Below the pieces are notes generated by a model. The model worked only from the letters and a program-made list of their open reading frames with translations, was not told the origin of the DNA and did no database searches. Positions 34,415-46,429 of a stretch of DNA of 64,000 nucleotides are shown here, in pieces. How positions within the stretch are numbered: position 1 is the first letter of the stretch; each line of letters begins with the position of its first letter. The position numbers and the translations under genes are program-made. Source of the DNA: Phylloscopus collybita (taxonomy: Eukaryota > Chordata > Aves > Passeriformes > Phylloscopidae); contig JAJNNQ010000008.1 of assembly GCA_027886175.1 (NCBI GenBank), positions 1,980,501-2,044,500 of the forward strand, written 5' to 3'.

Positions 34415-36126
34415 AGGAAAAGGAACAAATCTGTTTGGATAACAAATAATTGATTGTATCTGTCAAATGGACCAATTTGTTTGTACACGAGAGAAGTCTG
34501 TGTAACACGATCTTTTAAAATAGTTGTTCAGGTGTCTAAGTCAAGGAGTGGGCTGTGATCAGGTGTAATTCAGCTGTGGATTGAGTGGCTTTTAGAATAG
34601 AAGAATCTGTGAATGACACTGTGAAGTTATAGCTCAACTGGGCAATTTATTTCAACCTTCTGTCAATGATGGGTGGAATAAAGTTGCTTTCAGCACTTCA
34701 CCAGTTCTGTACCTTCTTCTGTGGAGATTATGGACCTAAGGCTCATGTTTTACTTTGCAAAAATCTGATAATTTATTGTTATTACCTGTCTTTGTTATCT
34801 ATCCCCCTCCTGTCCCAAGGAGCTGGATGGTATGAGCTGACATTGGTGATTGGGAGAGCAGATGGAGATGGACTATTTTTTCCTGCAAGGTAAAATATTC
34901 CCAATTGGAGAAGCAAAGTGTATATGGAGGAAAATACGTCTGGGAGGGGAAAGGTTGAGCACAGAGGTGCTGAGCACGATCACAGCAGTCGGTGAAGAGG
35001 ATTATTTCCTTCCTGTGATGTCCCGTTAATGGTGACAAGGCCTTGTCCTTCATTAACACCCAAACTACCTGTCAAAGACAACATCCACTGCTTCTACCCA
35101 ACCCAGCCTCTTGGCAGATTTTTCACTTCCTCTTGTTTATTGTTTTCACTAAATTTCTTTATTCGTGGTGGTCCCGATGTAAGTGAAAGGTGAAGGATCC
35201 TGACACTGAAAACCGTGGCAGCCTATCAGCCAAACGTGATAAGGCATTTCCTTCCTTTAAAATGCACAAAGGCTCGGGCAGGGCTATCTCCAGAGCCCTG
35301 GGTTGGGGAGTTCTGCTCCCCCCAAACCTGCAGGGATTCCCCTGGAAATGTGGAGAAGCCACCTGGGGTTGCTGGGCTTTTTGTTAGCACCAAAGCTTGT
35401 GTGTTTCCTGGAGAAATGCTGTGGATGCTCTGGAATTTAACTTATTAAATTCAGATAATACAGTTTCATTAATGTATCACAAAAGAGCTGAAGTAGCTCA
35501 TCTTAATGCTTTAATTTCCTGCTTCTCTTCTTGCCCCTTGTTTGTCTTGGGAAGGGAATGGAAACCATGAATTTCCCTGTGTGCCTTGGCCCATCCCTGC
35601 TGCTACCACAGTTCCTGAGCTTGGTATCTGTGCTGGTGGCCTCCTGAGCTGAGACAGGGTCTGTTTACACCTTCCTATTCTGCCGGGAATGGCCTTCTGT
35701 GTGTTTGCTTGGGATATAAGAATATGAAAAATTGCTGATCATAGATCATCTCCATAAATCTTACAGACAATAAGTCATAAAACCTTGTGTCCTTACATAT
35801 GGCAGTAGCCCAGGGACAGCTTCACCAGATGTGAACAACAGCCCCAGAAACAAAAAATCAGTTGAAAAACTTCTCCCGCTGTTTACATTGCCTGGAGTTG
35901 AAGCTGTGTCTTGGGAGGGCTGGGGCTGGTGGTGTTACTTTTCCCTTTTTTCTTTTCTTTAATACCTTGGAGTTACACTGACATGTCTATTGCACGGTGA
36001 GAATTCCCCATGCACTAATTAAAAAGCACTATCATTTGTTAACTTCTCCCTTGCATCAGCTGCAGCAGGACAACAGGCTGGCAGGCTGTGAGGAGACCTC
36101 CAGGTACTCCCAAGTTTCATCCATCT
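34415..36126. other. Noncoding stretch, nothing recognised
   Basis: No supported gene or mobile element. Small open frames have no domains. The section around 35740-36060 is AT-rich and unique. Confidence 0.55.
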
Positions 36127-36162
36127 CCCCCACCCAGCATCCCCCCTCCCACCCCCAAACCC
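36127..36162 (-). other. G-quadruplex motif on the minus strand
   Basis: The plus strand has six C runs of 3 to 6 bases in 36 bases. Read on the minus strand, GGG-TTT-GGGGG-T-GGG-A-GGGGGG meets the usual definition of four G runs of at least three with loops of 1 to 7. Short loops favour a stable fold. Motif presence is seen directly; folding is inference. Confidence 0.75.
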
Positions 36163-36518
36163 AGCACCAGTGATTTTCTCCCAGGCAGCTTAAGAGAAAG
36201 GCAAGTAGGTTATGGTCTGGAAATTGTCTTCTGTCAGTAAGAGAGACCTGGTTAGCTTTTTCCTCCCCTGCTTTGCATATCTATCAAGGCAAATTAAAGG
36301 AGACACAGGAAGGAGCCTTATTGTCTAATAATCCTGCCGGGTTTTAGATCTCTGCTTGTGAATGGAACTGAAGTGTCTCAGCAACAGCAACCAAAACCCA
36401 CGTGAAGTTAGCAGGCTTTGCTCTGCATTTGCATGTAGTGGTTGAACCTGGGATTTTTACCCCCTATGATGTATCTCTGGTTTTATTGTCATTCTCTTCC
36501 CTTTGTGACTCTGTCCAC
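36163..36518. other. Noncoding stretch, nothing recognised
   Basis: Unique sequence between the G-quadruplex motif and the poly(A) tract, with no gene. If the following A tract were a retrocopy tail, this would be its body, but it matches no transcript I recognise. Confidence 0.45.
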
Positions 36519-36526
36519 AAAAAAAA

Positions 36527-36558
<32 letters not shown>

Positions 36559-36572
36559 AAAAAAAAAAAGAA
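36519..36572 (+). repeat. Poly(A) tract, 54 bases with G interruptions
   Basis: A27, G, then a further A run to about 36569 and a GAAG junction. Such a length is unusual outside retrotransposon tails in birds, but no body or target-site duplication is apparent. Sequencing or assembly may not give its true length. Confidence 0.9.
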
Positions 36573-36954
36573 GTAAATGCAGACGACACTTTGCAGTAAT
36601 TCTCTGTGGGGCAAGGATTGAACAGAGGCACTCTGTGATTTACCATTTCAAAGTGCTAACACTTCCAGCCTGAAACGCTGAAGCTTTATCACAGAGGGGA
36701 TGTTGTCCCTCCCTGCCTGCACGCAGGGCTGGAACCTCCTTCCCTTGGTGCCTGCAGAGGGACCCTCCCCATCAGCCCTGCTGGGTGGTGCAGGAAGCCC
36801 ACAGCTGGCGTGGGGAGAGACAGAGATGGAGAATGGGGTTTGCAGGTTGTGTTCTCCTCTTCCTGCTGCCCACCCTCTAAGCCCAGGGGTACAATTTCCT
36901 TTGCTCTCAGGTTTCTGCTCATCCCCTCACTGCTTCATCTGGCTGTGCTGGTGA
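36573..36954. other. Noncoding stretch, nothing recognised
   Basis: Short unique region, G/C-richer from 36700, without gene or repeat that I can identify. Confidence 0.45.
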
Positions 36955-37045
36955 GGGAGTGAAATGACCTGTCCAAGGCTCCAGAGCTCATCTGCCAGCC
37001 TGGGTCCCCCTCCTGCAGCCCTGAGTTCAGAGGATACTTTGCTGC
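36955..37045 (-). mobile_element. MIR-type SINE fragment, antisense
   Basis: The plus strand reads GAGGGAGTGAAATGACCTGT CCAAGGCTCCAGAGCTCATC, then TGCCAGCCTGGGTCC and CCTGAGTTCAGAGGATACTTTG, following the reverse complement of the MIR core (gttaagtgacttgcccaaggtcacacagctagt...). More diverged than the copy at 22441-22555 but in the same order. The minus strand is the sense orientation. Confidence 0.6.
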
Positions 37046-38756
37046 TGTAAGAGATCAGAGATTTCCCTTTCACAACAATAAATTAATGCAGGAGTGTAGA
37101 ACAATTTCCTGGTCTTGGTAAACATATCAATCTCCCCTTTGCACTTTGCAAAAGTGGAAAAGGCAAATTCTGCTTTGGTGTGCCCCTGGAAGTGCAAACT
37201 TCAAGGCTGACTGAAACCAAGTGTGTTTTCTTGGTGTCTGGCTCCTGCTGGTGCCAATGGGATCTGAAGCTGAAGCCCCTGCTGTCCCTGGGTGGGGCTG
37301 CAGTTTGGAGCACAGGGGCAGGAGGTGCCTCCCTGACCAGCTGGTACCTGTGTGGCACTGAGTGTTAGATCCTCACTGTTTGCTGCAGGACAAGCAAAAA
37401 ACCCAGTCTGGCCCTTGGAGGTGTGATGTGCTTGGGTGGGAACCTCTGCAAAGGAACCTCCTCTCTCACCAGTTCTGCTGCCTTACCTTTTCAATCACAC
37501 TTGCTGACTTCAGTGCCAAAAAGAACTTTTTAATAAACCTTTTTTTTCAATGAAGAGAGAAGGAGTAAGGAAATTGGAGGGTCCACACCTGCAGAGGTTG
37601 GTGGAGGGGGTCATGGGGACCAACACTCTGGGCTGTGCTGACACTCTGTGCTGAGCACAGCTCAGGCAAGGCAAGCAGCCCTTGTCTCAGTGGTTGTTCT
37701 TTGAAACTTTTCTTTGCAGAAGCTGGTTCACAGAGAAAGCAATACTGAGCAGAGGTATCAGAGTGCTGGTACTGCACCAGGCTCTTATTTTCTCCCTCCT
37801 TCCATTTCCTCCAGTAATTGTATTTTCCCTGTGCACTGACAGCAAATTGGAGCTGGGTGTTAGAGGCACAAAATAGACATATATCAACCAATGTAACAGT
37901 GACTCTAACATTTGTCAAGTGAAATCTGTTATCACTCAAGTATTATTTGTTGCTGGGTTAAATCAGGTTGTATTTAATATTGCACAAGAAAGTAAACCTA
38001 ATTCCTCCTTGCTCTTTTTATAAAAAAACCCCCAAAACCAAACAAACCCTTGTCTGACCTTTTTAAAGAATTATATTTATTTATCTTGTGGAGGATCATC
38101 TGATTTGGTCCTAAGCCTTCTCAGAAGAGTTCTCTACATGTGCTGAAGTGTTGTTAATGGTTTTTACCCCAGCTAGCAATGAAAGTTTGATCTTAAAAAT
38201 AGCTGAAAGCCCAGATGAACCAACTTTTTGGCAGAGGGTGGGAGAGAAGGGAAGAATCAGTATTTGGATGCAATGGTTGAGCATTGAGTAGCAAAAGAAT
38301 CGAGGTTTGGACCCGTGAGCACTTTACTGTGTCAAAACCTTTACAGATTTTCTTTGTCGAGGTGAGGTTATATCCTTTATAGCAACATTTGGTAGTTGCT
38401 TTAAATTATTAAAGGTATTTCATAGGGCTGTAGCTCTTGGAGCATTAGTTTGCAAAGAGGGCCCCTGCCTGTATTCTTAAGGTAGGTTAATGATGACTTT
38501 CCTAGTGCAATGTGTCCAGGACACTGAGGTTAATAAAACCCGTAGCTCTTCTTCATGACTATCATGGGATATTTAATGTTCAGGAGTGTGCAAGACCTCA
38601 GCTTAATGTTCCATATGAAGAATAGTGCTGCCAAGCACTCATCATCCCCAGTGCCAGCACAGGACATTAGAGGTGCGAGGAATGGGCCCAGCACGCTCGG
38701 GGAGAGCTCAAGCACCTCTGAGCATGGTCATCCTCCTTCACAGGGCCAGGATCATT
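37046..38756. other. Noncoding stretch, nothing recognised
   Basis: No supported gene. A 130-codon minus frame (37547-37939) shows no domain. Simple A and T runs only. Confidence 0.55.
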
Positions 38757-38800
38757 TAGGCTGGGCAAGATCACACAGCTGTACCAGTGGTGCTCAGGGC
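38757..38800 (-). mobile_element. Possible short MIR fragment, antisense
   Basis: CTGGGCAAGATCACACAGCT followed by GTACCAGTGGTGCTCAG resembles the MIR segment ttgcccaaggtcacacagctagtaagtggcagag. Only about 40 bases, so the call is weak. Confidence 0.38.
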
Positions 38801-40977
38801 AAGGGGCTGGGACTGGCTGCTGGGGCTGTTTGGCCCGTGGCCCCTGCCTGGGCTCAGGGCTTCTGCTGGAGAGGGACAAACCCCAGCCTCAGTGCAGCAC
38901 AGCTGATGATTCATTCTGAGCTGGCTCAATTAGAGCGTTTGTTTATTTGATATAATCTCTTTATTTTCATCTTTTTCTCATTTGCTGCCACCCCCATTTG
39001 AGAACAGGAAGGAATTTTTTGGGGGCTGAGGAATAATGAAAGATTCATATGGCAGGGCAGAGTTTGCTCTTGTGAAAACTCTGAAACAAAGGAAGAAAGA
39101 AGGTGGGTGTAAGGGGGAGTTAATTTTTCCTTTCCTCTTTCCCCTCTCTCCAAAAAGAGCTTGAGACTTTAAAATAGTCCAGCATTGTTCTGGGACTTAG
39201 AGGGCTTTTCTAGCTGTGAATATTGCAGCAAATACCACAGCAATGACAGTATAGCACTGTCTGTATTCTCTCTGTGCGCTGGCTGGACAGGGATTTTTCA
39301 TTTCATGCATCATTTACAGCCTTCTGCATTGATCTACAAAGTCAGAGCGTGTTGCTAGCACAAAGGGAAAGAAGAAAGGGAAGAGATAGGCCTGAATGAC
39401 AAAGTTCAGATCTGAAATCAAGTCTCTGTTCAAACTTCCCCAAAGCATGGTTGTGCCTTACAGTTTACCTCATGCTACAAGAAGGACAGTTCACATGGCA
39501 AAGATCAGATACAGATTTGAGCCAATTTTTAAAGCCCCTTAAACTCCAGAAAATTTGAGCTAGTGTTGTGTCATAACAAGGAGAGGTCAGAACCTTTGGC
39601 TGGGATTTCAGACCCAAGAAGTGGTCACTGGATATCTGTCTATTGGGAAATGGTTGTGTTTGCTCTGTTTGACACACTTTTCCTGTAAGTGAAAGCAATG
39701 GGATACTTCAGAATATTATAAGGAATTTTTCTTCCCGTTTCAGTCCACTTGTGGTGGAGCTTCTCTTATGCTGCTTGTCTTTGAAATAAGACATAGGTTA
39801 TTAAAAAATAAAGAGGTGAGAGCAGAACCTGTTTGCTTGTCCCATCCAGGGCTTTTGTTGTTTTTTAGGGGTTTTTTTGTTGTTGTTTTCTGGAGAAGAA
39901 GCATAAACTGGAAGAGAAGTACCTTTTATAATTTTTCCAGGTGTATTTCATACCAAAATCCTCTCCTCTGGCAAAATCATGTCTACCAGCACAGAATTTA
40001 TTTTTTTTTTTCAATTAAAAAGGTAGCGTTTTGTGATGTTAATTTTTTTTAGAACTTCTGCCTAGGCATGTTTCATACACATGCAATTTTGCTTTATCAT
40101 AGTAACAGGCATTCTAATCTCTCCCATCTGCTTTAATGAACTGCTAGTATAATCTTGTCATTTTGGTTCACCCTACCTTGCCATTCAGTGCGGTCTCCTT
40201 TCCCCTGCCAATTGCCCGGGGCTATTAGTCAGCAGCCAAGCTGGCTCACAAAACCAACCCCAATCAAAAGCAGCAGTGCCGTGGGGTAAAAAGTTTGTCT
40301 CAAGCTGCTCCCCTGGCGGCCCAGCGAGTTGTGCAGGTTCCCGGGGCAGGGCTGAGCCCAGAGCACCTGGCTGGGGAAGGACCAGGGTGTCCCTGGATGG
40401 AGGTGGCTGGTGGGCAGCACCCCGGGGCTCCCAGCACTCTCCCTCTGCCAGGACAGGAGCTCTGCTGTGCCTGGAGTAGAGTGGTGCAAAAAAACAGGGG
40501 GTTTTTGGACCTGTTGTCAAGGTTGAGAGGAATGAGGAGCTGTAGGTACTACAGCCAGAAGACACGTGGAGTATGTTGGCTTCCTGGCCTCAAAGGCAAT
40601 TTCCCTTTTAGAACAAGAGGGAGAAAATGATGGAGTTGTAGCCTGCAAGAAAATGGGAGCCCCCCAAAACCCTTTGGCAGAGGGGGCAGGAGGAAGAAAA
40701 CGCTGTCTATAGATCTGTGTCATATCATTAGTAAAAAGCAGACTGGAAAAGGAGCAGAGGGCCGAGATCCTCTCTGATGTTGCCCAATACCCTGGCTAAA
40801 TCTAGAGATCACTTGGACAAACTCAGGGATCCCTCTGGAGCAGCCCCATGGCTCTGCAGAGGTGGGCACACCCATGAAGGATTGGGGATTCAAGATGGAA
40901 TTTTTCTCAGTCATTCTCCCTCACATGTGCTGTGCACCCCAGAAAGCCCCAGGCTCACTGGAAAGCTCCAGCTGTGA
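38801..40977. other. Noncoding stretch, nothing recognised
   Basis: Contains a GC-richer part at 40290-40460, where stop-poor frames occur on both strands (up to 126 codons) without domains. Otherwise AT-rich unique sequence. Confidence 0.55.
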
Positions 40978-41062
40978 GGAATCCAGATCTCCAGGGAATC
41001 CAGTTCTCTGAGGAATCCAGATCTCCAGGGAATCCAGATCTCCAGGGAATCCAGATCTCCAA
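40978..41062 (+). repeat. 17-bp minisatellite, five copies
   Basis: Units begin with GGAATCC at 40978, 40995, 41012, 41029 and 41046, exactly 17 bases apart, with a partial sixth GGAAT at 41063. The common unit is GGAATCCAGATCTCCAG. The second copy is altered (AGTTCTCTGA in place of AGATCTCCAG). Because 17 is not a multiple of 3, overlapping frames read through it with a 17-residue period, which explains the local open frames. Confidence 0.93.
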
Positions 41063-41610
41063 GGAATGTCTCTCCCCACCTACAGTGTTCCCCCTTCCCC
41101 AGCACTGGGATTTGGGCAATGCTTGCACCACCAGTTAAATGCAGAAACCAGGAGGAGATTCCTAAACCGCCCACCTTTGGGTGTTTTAGGAAGTGACTGG
41201 AATGTCCTCTTACAGGTACACTCCAAACTTCCCATGAGAAAGCTGAACATGGTGTTCAGGGAATTCCTGCTGGCTGACAAAATGCTCTTGTCCTGGGGTT
41301 TGCTCTTGGCACCTGTGGTGTTTCTGCAGGCAATCTGGTGGGCCATGGGGCTCCCCTGCACACCCAGCCAAGGTGCAGCTTCCCCATGGACAGCACCAGG
41401 GCCTGGACATGCCTGGGGACCCTTGGGCTGTCCTTGCATAAAAGTGCCACTGAGTAATGTCATGTGGCTTCAAACGTCTGGTTCAGCAGAGAAGACATTC
41501 CAGGCAAGTTTCCATGTTAAGAAACTTAATTTCCTTCTAATCTACATGAATTTGGCCTCACAGGGTGTTTTCTGCTTTTCTTTCTTGGACATCAGTAATG
41601 TCACCCCAAG
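41063..41610. other. Noncoding stretch with an unsupported 185-codon frame
   Basis: A plus-strand frame at 41066-41623 contains one hydrophobic run (around MLLSWGLLLAPVVFLQAIWW) that could look like a membrane segment. It starts inside the minisatellite flank, has no recognisable domain, and opposite-strand frames are equally open. I do not call a gene. Confidence 0.45.
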
Positions 41611-41630
41611 TAGGTCCTCGTAGGTCCTCG
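41611..41630 (+). repeat. 10-bp tandem duplication
   Basis: TAGGTCCTCG occurs twice in direct succession. Simple local duplication. Confidence 0.85.
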
Positions 41631-44600
41631 AGAAATTGCTTCCTAAACTTAGAGCTAAATGACTGGAACGAGGCTCTCAGGCCTACAGGACAATCTCTGA
41701 TCTGTGAGAAGGTGGCCTTTGCCAGATACAGTGGGTGTTTAGCACTGTGGTTGTGGGAGTGAGTGAGAACAGCCCCGTTGTCCTCAGTGCCTCCCCAGGC
41801 TGTGGTTGTGGTCAGCTCAGAGCCAATATCAGGTTATGTCAATCACAACTGCAGGAAATGGGCCCCTGACACAGAGCAATCCCATTCAATAGCTTTCTGT
41901 ATCATGACTGATCTCCACACTTAGGATGAGAAGGTACTGGAAGATTCAGAGAGTCCAACAAACTTTATATACCCTGTTGTCTCCTCCTTCTGATCTGATG
42001 AAGAGAAATTTTCTGTCTTTTCCCTCTTCCTTCATGTGCCTCTGGTGTTTTTGTTTGTGGTACAGCTGTAATTACCTGCTCCATTCACCACTGTTTTGAA
42101 TACAATCTCACTCTGGGTGAATGAGTATTCAAACAGAGATTACAAGGTTTAGCAGATCTGGAATCTCAAATGAGGCAGCCTCAGAATCGTTACCCCGGGA
42201 ATATTTCCTGTGTGGAAATTTTGGTGTCTGCTTTGCTGAGTGATGCAAGGCCAAAACTGATTTAGGGGGCTATCTCATACTCAGGTCTAATCTCATCGGT
42301 GAGAATCCTCTTTTTAAAACACCTGGGCAGTAGGAGCCTAAAAAGTCTCCTTGAAAGAGTTGCAAGACGAAGATGAAAGGATTTAAGACCTGTGAGACCA
42401 GAATAGGCTCAGAAGGGGGCTTTGGAACTGGGGAGGGTGAGTAGTTCTTCTGTGTTCATCTTTGGTTTAAACTTCATTTTTACTCAAGTGTCTTCCTACT
42501 ACTGGTACTAACAAGAAACTATTATCAAACTTGATAATTAAGACTGGCAATCATTCCTCCAATCAGCAACCAGCTTCACTCAATCCACTAAGAGATTTCC
42601 TGTCTCTTCATGCTCGGTTCCTCTCAGGTCACTTGGCCCTTGATGTACTCTGGATGAAATGGGAATACTTACAAGTAAGTTGAGCCAGTGTTTGTCTCCT
42701 CAGATATCAAAATTGACTCCCAGTTAAAAAACACTGTGCTGTTGAAATACGTTGCTTTGGATATTTTTTTTTCCTTTTTGAACCAGTGTTTCCACCTTTG
42801 TCAGTGACACAGACACGTTGCCATGAAGAACCAATAGGAGAGCACAGCTCTTATCTGCTGTAATCTAATAAGCCGTCAGTGTGGAAAAAAAAAAAAAGGA
42901 GGTCAGCCAAATGCGGCTCCTTTCAGTTTAAAATTCTGAAAATGACTCACTCCTTATTTAGTCTTATAATGAGCTCCCGCCCACTGAGGGCAAGCTTCTA
43001 ATTTCAGTTGCTCTGGCGTAAATCCAGAGGGCTTCCATTGAAGTGGATGGAGCTCCCATTGATTTATGGAGCTGCAGAGGAGATCAGATCCTGGCCTCAG
43101 GTGGGTGCTGCTGCCTGTCACTGGGCAGAGCCCCCTGCTCCAGGATGGGAGGCTGTTTTCAGCCCAGACTGGCTGGGACAAGGGTTCAGGGGACCATCTC
43201 TGCTCCTGAGAGCTTGCTGAGAAGTTTCTGATTATGCTGTTGGTGTCAGAGTAACATCATTTTCGTATCTATGTATGGCAGTACCAGACAGTTCAGTTCT
43301 TCAAGTTTATTTTTTTTTCTCTCAAAAGCCAAGGGTACCTCATAGAAGTGTCTCAAATCAAAGAGTTCCAGTTCAGAATGACTTGGAGAGACATCAACAG
43401 TTAGACAGAAATGTATTGGTTAAGTAATCCTCATTTTCTAGCTTCACTTGCCTGCTAAGGGGAATGAAATTTAATCTGCCTGCGTTTTTTCAATCATTTT
43501 CTCTCAGCACCCCTACTCGGTTCTTCTGTCTTATTTCCTGCCTTGTCCCATTGCTATTCTGCAAAAGAAACCAAGGGTGTGCTTTAGATGTCTGACAGAA
43601 GTGATGCAGGGGAGACTGGGCACTGAAACTCTTGAATGTTTGTGGGAGGCTGCTAAGGTTTGGTGGCAGGGACTGTCTGGGGCCCTCACCAAAACCTTGT
43701 CCTGGAAGAAGTTCTTGGAGAGCTTTGTGAGCTGCTGAAACCTTGAGCCTACCCCTGGTTAATAAAGGTGCCTCCCAGCAAATCAGAAATTGTTCATATA
43801 AACTTCAATTCCCTTGGCTTGCTGGTAGGGACAGCATCTACCCTCATGGCAATAAAAATGTCTGTGATAAGTACTTGAGCTGCTGGGAGGGGATCAGGAG
43901 TCATGGTCCTTCACACCTGAGTGCAAACCTGCCCAGGGTAAGACAGTGTGGCAGGACAGAGAATCAAGACCCCACAGGACAAACACCAACTGCACCTTGT
44001 GCATCCAACACTGTGGCAGGAAGGACCCTGGAGAAGGTGCTGCCCTCCAGGTCAGAACTTCACTTCAACCCTTGTGCTAAGCAGCTGAATATTTGGAGAG
44101 AACAAGAGAAAGGCCTTCCACCTGAAACCTTTCAGCATTAGAGGTGGTCAGGATGTCAGCTCTGTATCCACAAGATGACACCTTCAGAAGAGTCGAGAGC
44201 ACAAGGGTTTCAGTGTTGACTCAAACGAGGAGTGCCACCTACTCAAGCACAGTGACATTTCCTGAGCTCCTGGCCTGCCTCTGGCCACACTTGTGCCAGC
44301 ACACTGCTGGCAAAGGCACTGCTGCAGCACATGCACCAGCCTCAAATACTCTGTGTAACACTGACATTCTACCTGCTGGAGAGGTGTGGTGGGGGTTCTT
44401 GCCTTGGTATGGCTTAGTGAGACCTCCTGTGTGAGACTGTAAATGTCCAGGGTGAATTGTGTGCATCAAGTGTAGCCTATCAGAAGCTGTTGTGATTTAT
44501 AATGATTTAATAGAATTCCTAGAAATCATTCTCTGTACACATGTTGTATGATTGTTTCACAGAAGGGCTGTTCCTAATCTTCTGGCAGAAGCAAAGGTCA

Positions 44601-45518
44601 GGCTGAAGTCAGGGAGTTTTGGGTAAACAGGACAATTAAAATATTTTAAACCAAATTGCTGTTCCCATTATGTTCAGTAGCTTCTCATGGAGGTTTTTCT
44701 ATTAATTCTTTTCCTGGACTGTAAAACAGGTAAGATGTATTCTGTGTGCAGGGCCAGACTGTTGGTAAGACTTGTGTTATCTGGTTCACTGTGGCCTGGC
44801 TCTGCTGCAGAGGGTGATGCAAGGCCATGTGCAGAGCTTCCTTGGGAAATGCTGAGCTTTGGCAGCCCTGAGATCTGCATCTTTGGAGCCATTCACTTCG
44901 TGTAGGACAGTGGATTCACTTCAGTGAGATGCCCTGATGCTCTGGAGGGTCCAGGTTGCTGTCCTTGCTGGGGGTGGGTCTAAGCTGCAGGAATAACAGA
45001 CATCCAAAAACAACTCTGATTTTTCAGAGTTCTGTTTGCGTTCTCTCACTGTTCCAGGAACGTTATAACATCATCAGAGATTTTCAAAGGATGTTACAAA
45101 TGTCAGTTTCAAACGTGAACTGCTTTCATGAGTATTTATTTCATTTGCCTTTTCCCCTCTGTTTCTCCTGAAATTGAGGCAGCTCTGAATCAGTACAGTT
45201 TTGGAAAAAAATACAAAGCTGCTACAGCCATGAGTTAACTGCATGTAGCACCATTTGTTTGCAGTTTCTCCACAGCATCACTCAAGATGCCTTTGCAGTA
45301 CACATGCAGACCATAAAATAACATTTCTAAGCAAAGAAGCAGCCCTTCCCCACTGCAGATGTGACCAAATATCTTTCAAGTCCCATGTTCCCCTTAATTT
45401 GTATGGCCTTGAACCCTAAGAGCACTTTTCTCCCAGAGTACCTCCTGGCCCAAAATAAAGTAACTCAGGGCAAGACTGCCATAATATCAATACCTCTAGT
45501 TCTACTAAACCTGTTTTT
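41631..45518. other. Noncoding stretch, nothing firmly recognised
   Basis: No supported gene. The section 43560-44470 has even composition, several 70 to 130 codon open frames and a slightly LTR-like texture, but I see no paired repeats, primer site or target-site duplication and leave it unassigned. An A12-13 run lies at about 42884-42896. Confidence 0.5.
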
Positions 45519-45559
45519 ACTGTAATTTTTTTTTTTTACAGTGCACATAGCACTGTAAA
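45519..45559. repeat. Compact inverted repeat with three alternating arms
   Basis: A perfect 10-bp stem, TTTACAGTGC (45535-45544) and GCACTGTAAA (45550-45559), encloses the 5-base loop ACATA. A third arm, ACTGTAA at 45519-45525, can pair instead with TTACAGT at 45536-45542 across a T-rich spacer. The stem is far shorter than a microRNA precursor. Possible cruciform, no function known. Confidence 0.7.
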
Positions 45560-46429
45560 TGTGTTTTTTACCATAAATGAAGACACAGAGGGTTACCCAA
45601 GCCCTTGGGAAAGGCTCATGGCAGCTCTGCAGCCAGGGTTTGTTGTGAAGGTACCTTGAGCTGCTGCCAGTCCCATCCTCCTCCATCTGTCCAGCAGGGC
45701 AGGTGAGATGGCTTTTCCTGCCTGGAGAAGCCCCACTTGGGAGTTCAGTCCAACAATACTGCTACAGGAGTCTGAGCAAGTGCAGGTCTCCAGGGCCTGA
45801 CTTGAGATATTTTAGTTCTTTTTCAATTGGTTATAATTAGACATGGGCCAGGTTGGAAATTCCCACCATCTGCTTTGAGCCCTGCATCACTAGAAAAGAC
45901 ACCCTGCTCTGAGGCACCTCTCATCTCTAACTGCAGATGAGTTCTCCCTTTGTAAGCCTTCATCCCCAAGCCCTTTGCAAAACCTTTCTCTGCTCCTATT
46001 TTGCTCTCATGCCTTTAGCTCAGCACAAGTGGTGTGTTCAAATGAAACTGGAAGCCCGGGCTGCTTTCCTGGAGGCTTTGTTGAAGTTCTTTTGTCACTG
46101 TGCCAGCTGCAATCGGTCCCCAGGGCTGTGACCTGCTGCCAGCACCTCGCTGGCTGAAGCTGGGGTTAGAAAACCCAGGACGTATTTAAAAAAAAGAAAT
46201 AAAAAAAAAAATACTGCTTTTAAATTAAAACTTTCCACATAGTTGATCTTTTGGCAAATAATGATCCGAAATGACATGCCTGCTCTCCAAATCTAATTGC
46301 TAATTGGTCAATCGACCTCTAAGTGACTGGCATATTGCTCCGATCATCTGAAAGCCTTTTGGCACCGCTTCCCCGGGCTCAGGTTTGCTGCTCCTACTTG
46401 TACAATCTGCTCGCAAAATGTCATCGGCT
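45560..46429. other. Noncoding stretch, nothing recognised
   Basis: No supported gene. An A-rich patch lies at 46187-46211. Short open frames lack domains. Confidence 0.5.

Noticed and set aside
36519..36572. Poly(A) as the tail of a processed pseudogene
   Set aside because: The upstream sequence matches no transcript I recognise, and no flanking duplication is visible.
40978..41062. CRISPR-like array
   Set aside because: Units are contiguous without unique spacers, and the DNA is vertebrate. The same applies to the 37-bp array at 46491-46749.
41066..41623. 185-codon frame with a hydrophobic segment as a membrane protein
   Set aside because: It begins beside a minisatellite, has no family match, and opposite-strand frames are equally open.
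43560..44470. Possible solo LTR of an endogenous retrovirus
   Set aside because: Texture only; no matching ends, primer-binding site, polypurine tract or target-site duplication could be identified.
45535..45559. MicroRNA precursor hairpin
   Set aside because: A 10-bp stem with a 5-base loop is far too short for a precursor, and no known microRNA sequence is present.
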